Shown: positions 1-10,400 of the stretch, piece after piece
How positions within the stretch are numbered: the first letter of the stretch is position 1
Layout: every line of letters begins with the position of its first letter
Assembly: GCA_002715545.1 (NCBI GenBank)
Contig: PAZI01000030.1
Coordinates: 1 to 15,314, forward strand
Direction: 5' to 3'
Length of the DNA stretch: 15,314 nucleotides
DNA from: Methanobacteriota archaeon
GTDB taxonomy: Archaea; Thermoplasmatota; Poseidoniia; Poseidoniales; SP79
Translations under genes and position numbers: made by a program
The notes under the pieces: model-generated
Told to the model about the DNA's origin: nothing
The model's database searches: none
Seen by the model: only the letters and a program-made list of their open reading frames with translations

Positions 1-72
1 TCCACCGCCGTCTCCACCGCCGTCTCCACCGCCGTCTCCACCGCCGTCTCCACCGCCGTCTCCACCATCCTC
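1..72 (-). repeat. 12-bp tandem repeat encoding (DGGG)n
   Basis: Five perfect copies of the 12-mer tccaccgccgtc fill 1-60, and a diverged sixth copy (9 of 12 matching) fills 61-72. In the minus-strand frame each unit reads GAC GGC GGT GGA, giving EDGG followed by (DGGG)5. The array continues past the window edge, so total copy number is unknown. The unit is a multiple of three, so copy changes would alter linker length without breaking the frame. Confidence 0.97.
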
Positions 73-3000
73 TGGTTCCGGCGGAGCTGCACTCAAACGG
101 ACATGGATCATGGCATAATCCGCCGACTCCGGTATGTCTGAACTGGTGAGAGTGAACTCCACTTCAGGCAGGTTCTGTTCGTCGTTCTCCGGAATAACCG
201 CACGAGCATGAACTTGATCACCAACGCTGTAACCTTCGCCAGGCAGCACTTTGAGGACGATATCCTCCGCAACCTCGTTGACCGGATCATCAATAGCCTG
301 CACTTCGATGTTTACAGAACTGGTTCCCTTTGGCATGCGCACTCGGTTAGCAATGCTGACATAGTCAGACTGGTTGTTTGCCGTGCCACTAATAGAAATG
401 TTGACTTCAATTTCTTGGCTGGTGTCGTTCCGTCTCAACGTCATCTGTGTCGCGCTACCTCCCTCGGGAACTTCCGACTCGCCGCTCAAAGTTAGTTCAA
501 CGATTGGCATTGAGTCTTTAATCAAGATTGAAGCGCTGTTCTTTGGATGACTATTATATAAAGTACTATCAGAAATGTGCACCACTACATACTCATTCCC
601 TTCGGGATCTGAATCCTCCTTGGCATCAACACGAATAACCGCTGATATGTCGCCAGCCGGAATAACCACTGAACCACTCAGCGGCTCATAGTCCAGCCCC
701 TTGGTCGCTGAACCGGAAACCAAATAGTTTACCATCAAATCTTTGGAATGATCACCCGTGCGAAAAACTAGGAGACGAGCCCGATTGTCCCCAGGATTAT
801 CTTCCTCCTCCATCGCCACAGCATCCACTGCAGCAATGCTGATGACAGGGAGTTCGTTGTCGATGATGAGAATCTCCGCCTCGATAGGTGCTGCCATCTG
901 AAATGTCTCGCCAGGTGAGACGGAGAGAATGATGTTCTCGATTCCCTCAATATACTGGTCTTCATTTGGGCGGATTACAATTAAGCCCTTGGCCTGCCCG
1001 GCCTCGAAGGTGAACAGATCCGGAATCTCAGCATAGTCGAGGTTATTTTCTGCAGTGCCAGAAATAAGATAAGGAATCTCAAGCACCTCGCTGATATCGC
1101 CAACGCGAGACACCTCAACAATGGCCACATCTCGGCCGTTCTCACTGGCCAAACTATCGAGAAGTGTGACATTGACCATCGGCAAAACGGAAGGATCGTT
1201 ATCTTCAATATCCAGCATCAATTTCCCCGAACGGCCGGGTATCCAGTCGTAGGTGGACTGGTAATAATTGGTTTGCATATTGATCGAACCAGCAAACCAC
1301 CCCGGGGGGGTAATTTTCCCCATGCCTGTGATGATTCCAGGATTGACTCGGAGCATGATTTGCTCGGTGCCTTCAAAAACATCATCCTCCTCAACTGCCA
1401 ACTCGATCTGAACCTGATTAAGACCTACCGGAAAATAAAACTTCCCATCAGCAATGTTGGTCTGGGCATATCCATCCAGCGTATAGTCCGCCTCATACTC
1501 CGCAGCACCTTGAATCATGAAACTCACTTCAAGTGGTTCCACCAAGCTACCTGTACGCGTTACCGTAAGGAATGTCGGCAGAGTTGCCCCCTCTGTAACC
1601 GTGCTCACAGATGAAAGGATATCGATCTTGGGAATTTCCGCTGCAAGAAACAATAATTCGTTGGCATCCATATCGTTAACCTCGAGTGGATTTTCAAAAC
1701 CAACCGGAGTAGCATTATAGCCAAACAAATTAGCGTTAAGTGCATAAGACTTATCACGTTCCACACCGACCAGCACGAAGTTGCCTTCTGCATCCGTGAA
1801 GGCACGCAAGATCGGCCCAACCAGATCGGCTTCAGGATCACCGGGCACCGCCTCCTGAGCGGCTACCTCGACATTTTCCAACGGTATTCCAATATCCGAA
1901 ATGACTTTCCCGGTAACTCGAAGTGTCCCCGGGCTACCGACCGTTACAACCACATATCGGCTTGCGTGGCCACCTTTCATGTCGGTGACTTCGCAGCGCA
2001 CCAAGTATTCTCCTTCAAGAAGAAAAGCATGGCTGACCTCTGGCTCGTTGTAAGCATAGTTGCCATCCCCAAAGTCCCAGTAAATAGACAAAGCGTCATC
2101 ATTAGGATCAAATGCTCCAGCCATGAATGTGATTTCATCTTCCTCATCCACCACCGTAGTTGAAGCGGCCATCTCAACAACCGGTGATTTGTTATCCTTG
2201 AACGCACCAATATTGACCACTACATCGATCCAAGGCACCTCCTCGCCTTCCTCGCTCTGTGCCACTGGCGTCACATGCAGACCAATGCTCTGCTCAACAA
2301 ACGTCCGCCCAATCATGAGTGGCGAATCAAGAACGCCACCCGCACTGCCGGGTGAAGCATCAAGCAATTTGGAAAGAGAGCCCGAATCCTTCATTAACAA
2401 TTGAAGCCCATTGCGACTCCAATGATCGAGAAGAGGTGAAACTTCTTTTTCCTCTCCCATCATGTCGATAAACGTGTCACCGCCGGGCGACCATTGATTC
2501 CGCTGGTTAGATACCCGGTATTGAAGCCAGTAGGTCCGATCTTCATCTCGAGTGATGCGCAGTGCATGAATACCATCCTCAGTCAACCTCGGGACGTCGT
2601 AAGCATACAGCCTCAAGGACATGCTGGAATCCAACTCCGCAACAGAAGACTCCGGCAGCCATCCGAGACTATGTTTTGCAGGCGCATTAAACTGGCGATT
2701 ACCACCACCCATAATACTCCATAGATCCCCGTCATAAACCCATGTCCCTGGTCCATAAACACTGTCACGACCAAGTAGATCGGAGAGAGAATGAGGGATC
2801 GGAGGATCAGGAGACATTGGATCTGGTGGTACTTTTTCTGGTGCAACCGTGTCCCAGTAGTCCGCCGACTGACTAGAGCCAAACAGCCCGGAAGCCAAAT
2901 TTCTAATAATCGCCTCAACGTGGTATCCCTTTATGAACATCCCACCAGCAAATCCAGAAACGATCCAGTCATCATAGACCGGTCCTGTAAGATCACTAAC

Positions 3001-4299
3001 AGCAATCAAAATCCAATCATAAATGGCCGGATCATAGCCCTTGACTTCGGCTAGTTCTATGGCCGAATCCTTTATCAAACCCTGCCCATTCTGCTCATAC
3101 CACAACTTGCTGCTAGGAAGGGTAAGCGTCGGTGTAATGCTGGGGGTAAATGAGAGTGTCCCGTAGGATGATTCCACGAAAAAGTCGTTAACCTCCTTCA
3201 TTGTTTGCTCAAGCAACGCCGCACTTGGCGGCTCGGCAAGATCATCAGCAAAGTTGAGACGAATAATCAGCACATCCTTGTCGCCTTGGGCCGCAACAGC
3301 GTCCCAAGCCGAAAGGTGCGACTCATCACCTGGGCTGGGGCTGGCACCCGCCTCTGCGCCAAGCAGTTTGAAGCCAAGCTTGCGGGCATGTTCGCCACGC
3401 GACAGGACATAGGTATTCCCACCCGCCGAGGCAAGCACTCCACCTCTGGCCAAGCTGGCGGCCTCCCCGGTAACTGGATCGACGCCTTCTACTGATTGAC
3501 CCGCCGCAACTGCGGTAGTCGTTGAAGTTTCACCCATCAGACGTACAGGCGACTCGTCAAGCGCGGCGTGACCATCAAGCGCAATCCCGTTAACAGGAAG
3601 GTTCGCGTACGAACCTAAACCGGAAAGACGACCATAAGTATGAGCTGTGTAAGTTTCACCATTGTGTGTCAAGGTGACTATCGAAGTGTGATCCAGACCA
3701 GAAAATCCTGAACCTTGCGAAACGTGCTTGGCCAAACGGGGATCCAAGCCATAAAACTTATCCAAGTTGGAAGCAAACGGATTACGCCCATTGGCTGAGC
3801 GGTAGTACTCGTTTACATTAAAATTTCCGGTTCCATGAATTGTTTGCTCTAACTCGGAACGAATGGACTCCGGTAAAGCCTCACGGGTATCATCGTCGAC
3901 ACGCTGAGCCATGGTATGCGCCGGGTTATCCCGGATCAGACGAGCCATTTCAGTGCGGCGAACCTTCGCCAAGCGCAGCCCCTCCTCAACTCCTGCAGTC
4001 CCATCCATGAACTCCTTGGCCCATCTTTGGAACGATCCAATTGGATCAGATACAGTTCTTTCGTCGCTCTGACTGCCCCCCCTGTTTTCCACAGCCTTAA
4101 TGGATCTCAAGCCATTCTTAGGATTATTCAACCCTTTCTGTTCTACGGAAACCGAATCAATTGTCTTCTTAATTTGAGCTGAGGAAAAACCTTTCGCACC
4201 CTTTTCAAAAAGCGATAAATTATTTCGTGTGCTTGCAATTTTGAGGCCTAACAGCACAACCAATGCTGTGATAAAAGCGCTATAAAAAAAATTTTTCAT
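1..4299 (-). CDS. Secreted metalloprotease-like protein with a lost zinc site, PKD and Calx-beta domains (3' end outside window)
   Basis: The frame runs from ATG 4299 to the left edge without a stop (1433 codons). The start is secure: an in-frame TAG lies at 4303-4305, two codons upstream, and the ATG opens a hydrophobic export segment (residues 4-22). The Shine-Dalgarno sequence is poor; AGGGA abuts the start. Residues about 105-165 (RRTEMARLIRDNPAH...) and 225-255 resemble the pro-region of secreted metalloproteases of this phylum. Residues 342-555 form an M6/M11-like metzincin fold (VLIIRLNFADD, SSYGTLSF, SIMGGGNRQFNA, LGWLPE). Residues 556-700 continue that family's pattern (YWLQYR, LLDASPGS, IGRTFVEQSIGLHVTP). 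Then come PKD 704-788, a CarboxypepD-regulatory-like domain 791-885, and Calx-beta domains from 890 onward. There is one cysteine (C769). The catalytic HExxH is absent, so enzymatic activity is doubtful. Partner or substrate unknown; export is inferred. Confidence 0.92.
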   Translation of the reverse strand, partial: MKNFFYSAFITALVVLLGLKIASTRNNLSLFEKGAKGFSSAQIKKTIDSVSVEQKGLNNPKNGLRSIKAVENRGGSQSDERTVSDPIGSFQRWAKEFMDGTAGVEEGLRLAKVRRTEMARLIRDNPAHTMAQRVDDDTREALPESIRSELEQTIHGTGNFNVNEYYRSANGRNPFASNLDKFYGLDPRLAKHVSQGSGFSGLDHTSIVTLTHNGETYTAHTYGRLSGLGSYANLPVNGIALDGHAALDESPVRLMGETSTTTAVAAGQSVEGVDPVTGEAASLARGGVLASAGGNTYVLSRGEHARKLGFKLLGAEAGASPSPGDESHLSAWDAVAAQGDKDVLIIRLNFADDLAEPPSAALLEQTMKEVNDFFVESSYGTLSFTPSITPTLTLPSSKLWYEQNGQGLIKDSAIELAEVKGYDPAIYDWILIAVSDLTGPVYDDWIVSGFAGGMFIKGYHVEAIIRNLASGLFGSSQSADYWDTVAPEKVPPDPMSPDPPIPHSLSDLLGRDSVYGPGTWVYDGDLWSIMGGGNRQFNAPAKHSLGWLPESSVAELDSSMSLRLYAYDVPRLTEDGIHALRITRDEDRTYWLQYRVSNQRNQWSPGGDTFIDMMGEEKEVSPLLDHWSRNGLQLLMKDSGSLSKLLDASPGSAGGVLDSPLMIGRTFVEQSIGLHVTPVAQSEEGEEVPWIDVVVNIGAFKDNKSPVVEMAASTTVVDEEDEITFMAGAFDPNDDALSIYWDFGDGNYAYNEPEVSHAFLLEGEYLVRCEVTDMKGGHASRYVVVTVGSPGTLRVTGKVISDIGIPLENVEVAAQEAVPGDPEADLVGPILRAFTDAEGNFVLVGVERDKSYALNANLFGYNATPVGFENPLEVNDMDANELLFLAAEIPKIDILSSVSTVTEGATLPTFLTVTRTGSLVEPLEVSFMIQGAAEYEADYTLDGYAQTNIADGKFYFPVGLNQVQIELAVEEDDVFEGTEQIMLRVNPGIITGMGKITPPGWFAGSINMQTNYYQSTYDWIPGRSGKLMLDIEDNDPSVLPMVNVTLLDSLASENGRDVAIVEVSRVGDISEVLEIPYLISGTAENNLDYAEIPDLFTFEAGQAKGLIVIRPNEDQYIEGIENIILSVSPGETFQMAAPIEAEILIIDNELPVISIAAVDAVAMEEEDNPGDNRARLLVFRTGDHSKDLMVNYLVSGSATKGLDYEPLSGSVVIPAGDISAVIRVDAKEDSDPEGNEYVVVHISDSTLYNSHPKNSASILIKDSMPIVELTLSGESEVPEGGSATQMTLRRNDTSQEIEVNISISGTANNQSDYVSIANRVRMPKGTSSVNIEVQAIDDPVNEVAEDIVLKVLPGEGYSVGDQVHARAVIPENDEQNLPEVEFTLTSSDIPESADYAMIHVRLSAAPPEPEDGGDGGGDGGGDGGGDGGGDGGG
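73..1632 (-). repeat. Calx-beta domain array of the metalloprotease-like protein (four complete, fifth begun)
   Basis: Residues 890-1409. Domain 1 spans about 890-1034 (VTEGATLPTFLTVTRTGS ... VFEGTEQIMLRV ... LDIEDND). Domain 2 spans 1040-1150 (LEIPYLISGTAENNLDY ... EGIENIILSVSPG ... ILIIDNE). Domain 3 spans 1152-1265 (VNYLVSGSATKGLDYEPL ... NEYVVVHISD). Domain 4 spans 1266-1375 (VNISISGTANNQSDY ... EVAEDIVLKVLPG ... AVIPENDE). A fifth begins at about 1378 (PEVEFTLTSSDIPESADYAM) but is interrupted after two strands by the Gly/Asp linker. The 'GTA..xxDY' and 'E..E.i.L.v' signatures identify the family. Calcium binding is a known property of the fold and is not tested here. Confidence 0.82.
1645..1929 (-). 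other. Carboxypeptidase-regulatory-like beta-sandwich domain
   Basis: Residues 791-885 show the pattern GTLRVTGKVISDIGIPLENVEV ... RAFTDAEGNFVLVGV ... SYALNANLFGYNATP, typical of the CarboxypepD_reg/transthyretin-like fold (V.G.V.d..g.pl..v.V ... T...G.f.l..v ... y.l.a...gy). It probably acts as a structural spacer between the PKD domain and the Calx-beta array. Confidence 0.75.
1936..2190 (-). other. PKD domain
   Basis: Residues 704-788 begin KSPVVEMAAS and contain the hallmark YWDFGDG (W741-G746), followed by VSHAFLLEGEYLVRCEVTD and YVVVTV. This is the canonical PKD/Ig-like fold, an extracellular spacer or binding module that commonly follows the catalytic domain in secreted proteases. It holds the only cysteine of the visible protein (C769). 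Confidence 0.9.
2635..3276 (-). other. Metzincin-like (M6/M11-type) protease domain with degenerate active site
   Basis: Residues 342-555. The opening strand DVLIIRLNFADD, the segment VNDFFVESSYGTLSFTPSIT, the YDPAIYDWILIAVSDL strand and the Met-turn region SIMGGGNRQFNAPAKHSLGWL (Met 530) all match my recollection of secreted M6/M11-like peptidases. Where these carry HELGHNxGLxHAxxW, this protein has I464-I-R-N-L-A-S-G-L-F-G-S-S-Q-S-A-D-Y-W482 (nt 2854-2910). There is no histidine between H460 and about residue 504, and no Glu at the catalytic place. The other two reading frames here do not encode HExxH either, so a simple frameshift does not explain it. The fold assignment is from pattern memory; the missing motif is read directly. 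Confidence 0.72.
4231..4299 (-). other. N-terminal export signal or membrane anchor of the metalloprotease-like protein
   Basis: Residues 1-23 have a short basic start (MKN) followed by a hydrophobic run, FFYSAFITALVVLLGL, then KIAST. This is a Sec-type signal or uncleaved anchor. A possible cleavage lies after A22, but Lys at position -3 is unfavourable, so an uncleaved anchor is a real alternative. The segment supports the chosen start codon. Confidence 0.75.
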
Positions 4300-4414
4300 T
4301 CCCTATTGATCTACAATTGGGCTTAAACGGATCAAAATGACTATCGTTCAAATTCGAGCCCTAGTTACATTGATGCTTGATTTAACTAAAAGACCACTGT
4401 TTCCCAATACCTTC
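4300..4414. other. Intergenic gap between the two large genes
   Basis: These 115 bases lie between the stop of the giant gene and the ATG of the metalloprotease-like gene, both transcribed leftward. I see no stem followed by a T-run that would make an intrinsic terminator, and only poor matches to a sigma-70 promoter on the minus strand. An ATTGGG/CCCAAT pair occurs about 85 bases apart, too far to be meaningful. Read-through from the giant gene is plausible but unproven. Confidence 0.6.
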
Positions 4415-7400
4415 TTATTGCTCACTCATGATCGCCCTGAAGTACTGGGACTTAAATCTCATTACATCAATATCAAATTCAACTGAACCCTTTGAGTCTG
4501 ATTTCTCGTCAGCCAACTTGGACCAGTTCACCAAATCTAAACTGGATTGAATTTGATAGCGTCTAAATGATTCACCTAAGATAAGCACCTGACCATTCTC
4601 AATATCATAGTTAATAAACAACTCAGGTGGCAGTGGGCTTGTTAAAGCCTCAACAACGCCCAGGGCAGTATATGGTGAATCCTTCTGCTCCTCAAAAGCA
4701 CCACCAAACGCAAACAGCTTCCCAGGAACCTCACTTGTGGTATAAATTGTTCCATTCAAGTTAAGCTGATTGTAGCGGTCCGATACCAGAGCCCCCTCAG
4801 GTGAAAGGAGAACAATTCTGTTTGCCGATTGCCCACTCCATTTTGTGAAACCACCTGAAACTACCATTTTTTTGTCGGCACGCAGGACTATGTCTCTAAC
4901 CACGTTATTGAAGCCCGTCCCAACATTGAATGTCTCGTCGATCGACCCATCTCTGTTAAGGGCGGCAATCCTTCGGCTAGATATACCGTTTACTGTCACA
5001 AACGCGCCACCAATCAATACCGAGTCATCCCTAGCTAAAACTGAATAAACCGGTGCATCAGGATATGCAGATAAATCGAAAGAATGATCAACAGCACCAT
5101 CATGAGTGATTCTGGCAATATTCTTAAGCCCATCATTTGCCCCCCCTTGAAAATCACCTGCCAAATAAACTCCCTCATCGGTAACATCTAAGGAATAAAC
5201 CGCGCCATTGATCGCATCAGGCTTAAAGCTTTCATCCAACCCTCCATCAAGCAACAGCTTCGCAACACCAAAAGCACCGCCCACAAAAAGGTGACTCCCC
5301 CATTTTTGGATGTCATAGACTGTCGAATTTAGCTTGTTAGATGCCTTAAATGAAGAATCCAGATGACCGGCAAAATCAAATTTAGCTAAATGATTTACAG
5401 GCGTATCTCCTGAAAAATTGAAAAGACCGCCCGCAAATATACCATTGTAACCATACTCAATCGCGTACACCGCATTATTCAGCCCAAAATCTTCCGAGAG
5501 AAATCCAGAAACAACCCCGTTATCCTGAAAATATGACAACCGACCTGTTTGTACTCCATTTATCTCGGTGTAATCTCCCCCAACAAGGAAACCATTATTG
5601 TCTGACTGAATGCTATAAACCGGTCCATTCGCACCCTTTCCGCTGATAGCTGAAATAAAGTCTTCCGACTCATCATCGACAATAATCACATTGGCAAAAT
5701 TCGGGGGAGTGATCTTTGCATCACCGGTAGCTTTGATTAAGCGCACCTTGAATGCCTCGGCTCCTTCATCAATTTTGTCATCCAAGATAGGAATGTCCAT
5801 ATATTGAACAAAATCACCATCTGAAAATACAATCTTGCCGCTTTCCGTTGAATAATCCTTACCCAAAACTGCAGTTAAATCGCTCAATTCATATTCAATC
5901 TCGACAATACCCGTAAACCCATTGGTCCTGACAACCCCGAGTGTTGCGAAATTAGCATTCTCCATGGCCTTGAAGGTGGGATATTCAAATGAGAATTCAC
6001 CAGTGGCAAAATCGTTATCTATGATATTCAATTTCGACTCGTCAGATTGAATGAACGCATTCCCGACCAAATTTGTTATCAGTAAAACAACACTCTCTAT
6101 GGGCTCTATCTTATCATCATCCAAAATCGGGACAGTTACGAATTTGCTCGTTTCAAAGTCAGCAAAATGTACCTTGTTACTTACTGTGATAAAATCAGCG
6201 CTGGCTTGAGCGGTGCCGTTTGTGGCTGTCAAAAAGGACATCTCTAATTCGCCAAGCAATGAACCAATTCTCTGAATTTCTATTCTTGCCAAGGAACCAT
6301 CCTGACCTTCGGTAATCGAATACAATGGCTGGCCAAAACCAATGGAACTATCATTGCTTGTAATGATCAGCTCTGCCTTTGACTGAAGGCCCTCAGTATT
6401 TTCTTGAAAATCGTCGAGTTGAAGCTCCACAACCTCATCTGGTTCAATTTCGATGTCATCCAGAATTTCTATAGTTAAATTTTGAATGGCCTCCCCCTCT
6501 GGAAAATCGACGCGCGTTAATAGAGGTTGATAATCTAAACCACTAATCGCGCTGTTAATAGCATCTCCTTCAACGGTCGAGAAGTTAGCCGAAATTTCTC
6601 CGATCAAGCCTCCCGTTCTTACTACCCGAACCGTGGCATTAGTCCCCTTTTCATTGACGGCATACTCGGGAAAATCAAACTGCAATCTTCCAGGCGTGCG
6701 AATGATACCGCCATGTACCTGTACAATATGTTCCTTCGGCTCCGAATTGAACATTGTAAATCCGCCACCCAAGATCATCTTATAATCGGTTCGAAGGGCA
6801 ATGGCCAATACCGAACCATTTGCACCAGTACCAAAATTTATGGTTGGATCAACTGAACCATCGGTATTTAAGCGCACAATCGCATTCTTGTTGAGTCCAT
6901 TGAAGATACTAAAATCACCGCCCAAAAGAATTTTCCCATCAGGCTGCAAAACCACCTCGTAAATACCGGCATTGGCCCCAGATCCAATATCGAAACCCTC
7001 ATCAAGAGACCCATCAATCTTTACCCGGGTAACCCGATTAATGCTTTGATCTTGGTAACTGGTAAATAAACCAGCTGCAATTATGCTTAAATCAGGTTGG
7101 GCAACAACTTTCTTAACGGATCCATCAAAACCTTCACCAACAACAAAGTCCTCGATCAATTTTCCACTCGAATCAAGAAGCGCTATACCTTCGCGGGGCT
7201 TTAAATCAAAAAGATTAAAATCCCCACCTACAACTAATTGTCCATTCGCCAAAATATCAACCGAATTGACAGTAAAATCCGGCCCGATGCCTGGATCAAA
7301 GCTCTTATCCAAATCACCATTTGGAAAGAGCCTAGCTACCCGGACCATATTTAAACCATTATAAGTTGTAAAATCCCCCACAATGATGATCCGTCCATCA

Positions 7401-10400
7401 GGGTAAAGCGCCAAATCAGTGACAGGGTTGTCCGGTCCACCACCTGGATTGAAAGTTTCATCAAGCACACCATCTGCATTTAATCGAGCAATTCCATTTC
7501 GTGAAACACCGTTAAAATTATTGAAATAACCCGCAACCAATGCTTTTCCGTCGTCGTCAATTTTAACAACTCTCACCGGCCCATCGAAACCGTTTCCAAG
7601 ATTATAGGATCCGTCAATCTGACCATCTTGATTCAATCTTGCGATTCTGCTTCGATTCAAACCGTTTACATTAGTAAACTCGCCTCCAATAATAAATTTA
7701 CCGTCATCCTGAATCACCACAGTATCCACGAAATCATCTGTTGCAGCTCCTTGATTGAATGAAGTATCCCCGGTTCCTGGTGGAACATTGTTCAACTCAT
7801 CATCAATGATATTCAGTACTGCAACATTGGGTGTGCCAAGCAATGTCCTTCGCTTAAAATCATGCAGAGGTTTGGGATCGGTTAATTTCAATATCACAGT
7901 CTCATTTTGATCCTTGAGCTCGGTTCCGTTAAGTATCGCTACATTGAAGGTGGCACTAGGCTGGCCCGGTTCAAAGTGAAGTGTACCAGATACTGGAACA
8001 AAGTCTTGACCAGCCTTCGCAGATCCCTCGACCACCTCATAATCTACCGTTACAGATTCAGCCAAACCTTCACGCCTTAAAACAGATACTACAAACTCCC
8101 CACCGTTTTCAGTCACAAAGTAATCCGGACTGGCAAAAGCTAATTCTCCGAACTTATCATCATCTAAGATCAGCAAATCGGCGCTTTTCACTCCGAGCCT
8201 TGGCTGCTTTTGCTCGGTGCCCTGAGGATTTTGGAGAGTTAACTCAAAGGTTTTGTCAGGCTGGACCAATTCATCATCAGGAACTTCAAACAGAATGCTC
8301 TTGTTTTCGGAATCCTGATTTGCCCACACCAGCGTTCCCTTCATCGACTTAGCAACTGGATCATCGCCATCGGAAACTAGCTGAATGATGTAGTCAAGTT
8401 GCACCCGTCCCTGTGTGCCGCCAACCCTTCGGACAGGCATTTCATAAACCCCAGCACCTTCGTTAATTGTAAAATGGTCGGAGGTCAGGCTAAGTACACC
8501 CGCCTCGTAATCGTCATCAACAATAATAACCAACGCGCTGCTGTTGGAAAAAGGACCGTCAATTACCGCACCGCCCTTTGGCCTATCCAATTCAACAATG
8601 AAAGCCTCATCGCCCTCCTTTACTGTATCATTGTTTATTGTGATAGGCACCGACTTGAAATCCTCCTCAGGCTCAAAAGTAACATCAATCACACGAGGCA
8701 AATAATCCGAAAGAATGCTAGAACCATTAGCCTTAGAAAACTTCAAATTATTTACTTCCTGATCCGTGAGGTCACGTGCATGCAACTGCACACTAACTTG
8801 ACCATTAGAACCGGCAACCCTTTCCAAATCCACCCTCACCTGCCGCCTACCCTCATCGGTGAAATATTCGGATTGGACCATCCTAATGGTGCCATGGTTG
8901 AAATCATCATCGATTGCAGTCAAATAAGCAGTTCGTCGGCCCAAAGCAAAACCAGAAGCCATATTTGCACCACCCAGCGTCAGCCTCGACTTTGGCCGGT
9001 ACAGCGAAAGTTCAATACGTTCATTCCCTTCGATAAGAGCATCATCATTGATGTGAACAAACCACTCGTTTAGATCTGTAAAATATCTGGATCCTGTAAA
9101 TTTTGTAGCTAACGAACCGTCAGGAAGTCTCTCCATAACATCGTCTTGCTTGTGTCCCAAATTATTGACACCACTAAAGGCATCACTGACCTGCCAACCG
9201 CCCTTGTACATTGATGTGAAGGATGATGAAGGCCATAAAGTAGGATAGATAATTTCCTGAATATCCTTGTCGTAATCCACATTTTCAGATGCCGCTCCCG
9301 ATAAATCACTAGGATTGATCATGCCAGCCATTACCGAAGCCGCCCCCAGATTGCCTCCCTCACGTTTTAGCTTAATGAAATGCGATTTGATAAATTCATC
9401 TGCGCCATAAAACTCAGATTCAAACCCAATGCTGCCTGGGCCACGAGTGAGGCCGCTATCGACGAAGAAACCACCTCCAACAGGATAATGACCGTAACGA
9501 TTCCCAACTATTCTTGTCACATTGTTCTGCGGGCTTTTTTGGAAATTATTATATCCTCCACCCACCTGTTTAAAAGATCCGCTGATGTACAAATCCTTAT
9601 CACCTGTCAGACTCATGCCTTGAATGAAGCTTCTCGGATCCTGCGCTGCACTTCTCGGGATTCCAGCAAACTGGTTGAATGAATTGTCCATGAAGGAGGT
9701 GTCTAGCATGCCATTGGGCTTTAGCCTGGCCAATCCATACCGACGAACCTCGTCAAACTCATGGAACAGGCCGCCTGCATAAATCTTCATATAATCTGGG
9801 TTCTTAATCGGGGCACCACCTCCGGGGTTCCCGTCTGCATCATAAACCCTTCGCGAAGTATCGGTGTCCAGCAGAATGGTGTATACCGTCGAATCAAAAC
9901 CTTCACCTGGGTTAAAACTCCGGTCTACCGTGCCGTTCGGGTTCAGTCTCGCAATCCGGTTTCTTTCAACGAAATTAATGCGGGTAAAATCACCCGCGAT
10001 AATAATTTTGCCGTCAGGTTGAACGATAACATCATGTATGATTCCGTTGGCACCCTCAACACTTTCAAAATCGGGATCAACACGGCCATCTGACTTGTAT
10101 TTAACAATAAAATTTCGCGTTAGGTCACCCACCATGTTGAATTCACCAACGGCCACCACAGAACCGTCCTCATCATAATCCAAAGCATTAACCGCCCCGT
10201 TTGGCACCTTCTTTGGAGCAAACAAATGATCGATCTTTCCATCCGAATGAAGTCTCGCCATATAAACGGCATTGGTATTGTTATATGAGGTGAAATCGCC
10301 TCCAATCAGCAGTTTGTCATCCTCCATAACCCTGATGTTTCGCACAGTTCCGTTGAAACCAGCCCCCACATCAAATTCGGTATTTATTGAACCGTCATTA

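Noticed and set aside
1..72. CRISPR-like array or RTX calcium-binding nonapeptides
   Set aside because: The units are contiguous 12-mers with no spacers, and the peptide DGGG lacks the hydrophobic residue and nine-residue period of RTX repeats. It is a coding microsatellite.
1273..1614. Separate small plus-strand genes in the left 4.3 kb
   Set aside because: The whole of 1-4299 is covered by one continuous minus-strand frame with recognisable domains; the short plus-strand frames there are antisense by-products.
2613..2918. Hidden HExxH in another frame, which would make the lost zinc site a sequencing frameshift
   Set aside because: I translated all three minus-strand frames across the site; neither alternative frame gives HExxH, and the frame is unbroken with family signatures on both sides.
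4300..4414. Intrinsic terminator or promoter between the genes
   Set aside because: No GC-rich stem with T-tail exists, and TTGAAC/TTGATC boxes are paired only with poor -10 sequences; I could not support either call.
8399..9073. Plus-strand open frame of 224 codons
   Set aside because: It lies wholly antisense to well-formed Calx-beta domains of the giant gene, has no recognisable domain or ribosome-binding site, and has the amino-acid mix expected of an antisense frame. Other plus-strand frames (for example 13599-14004, 7981-8352) fail the same way.
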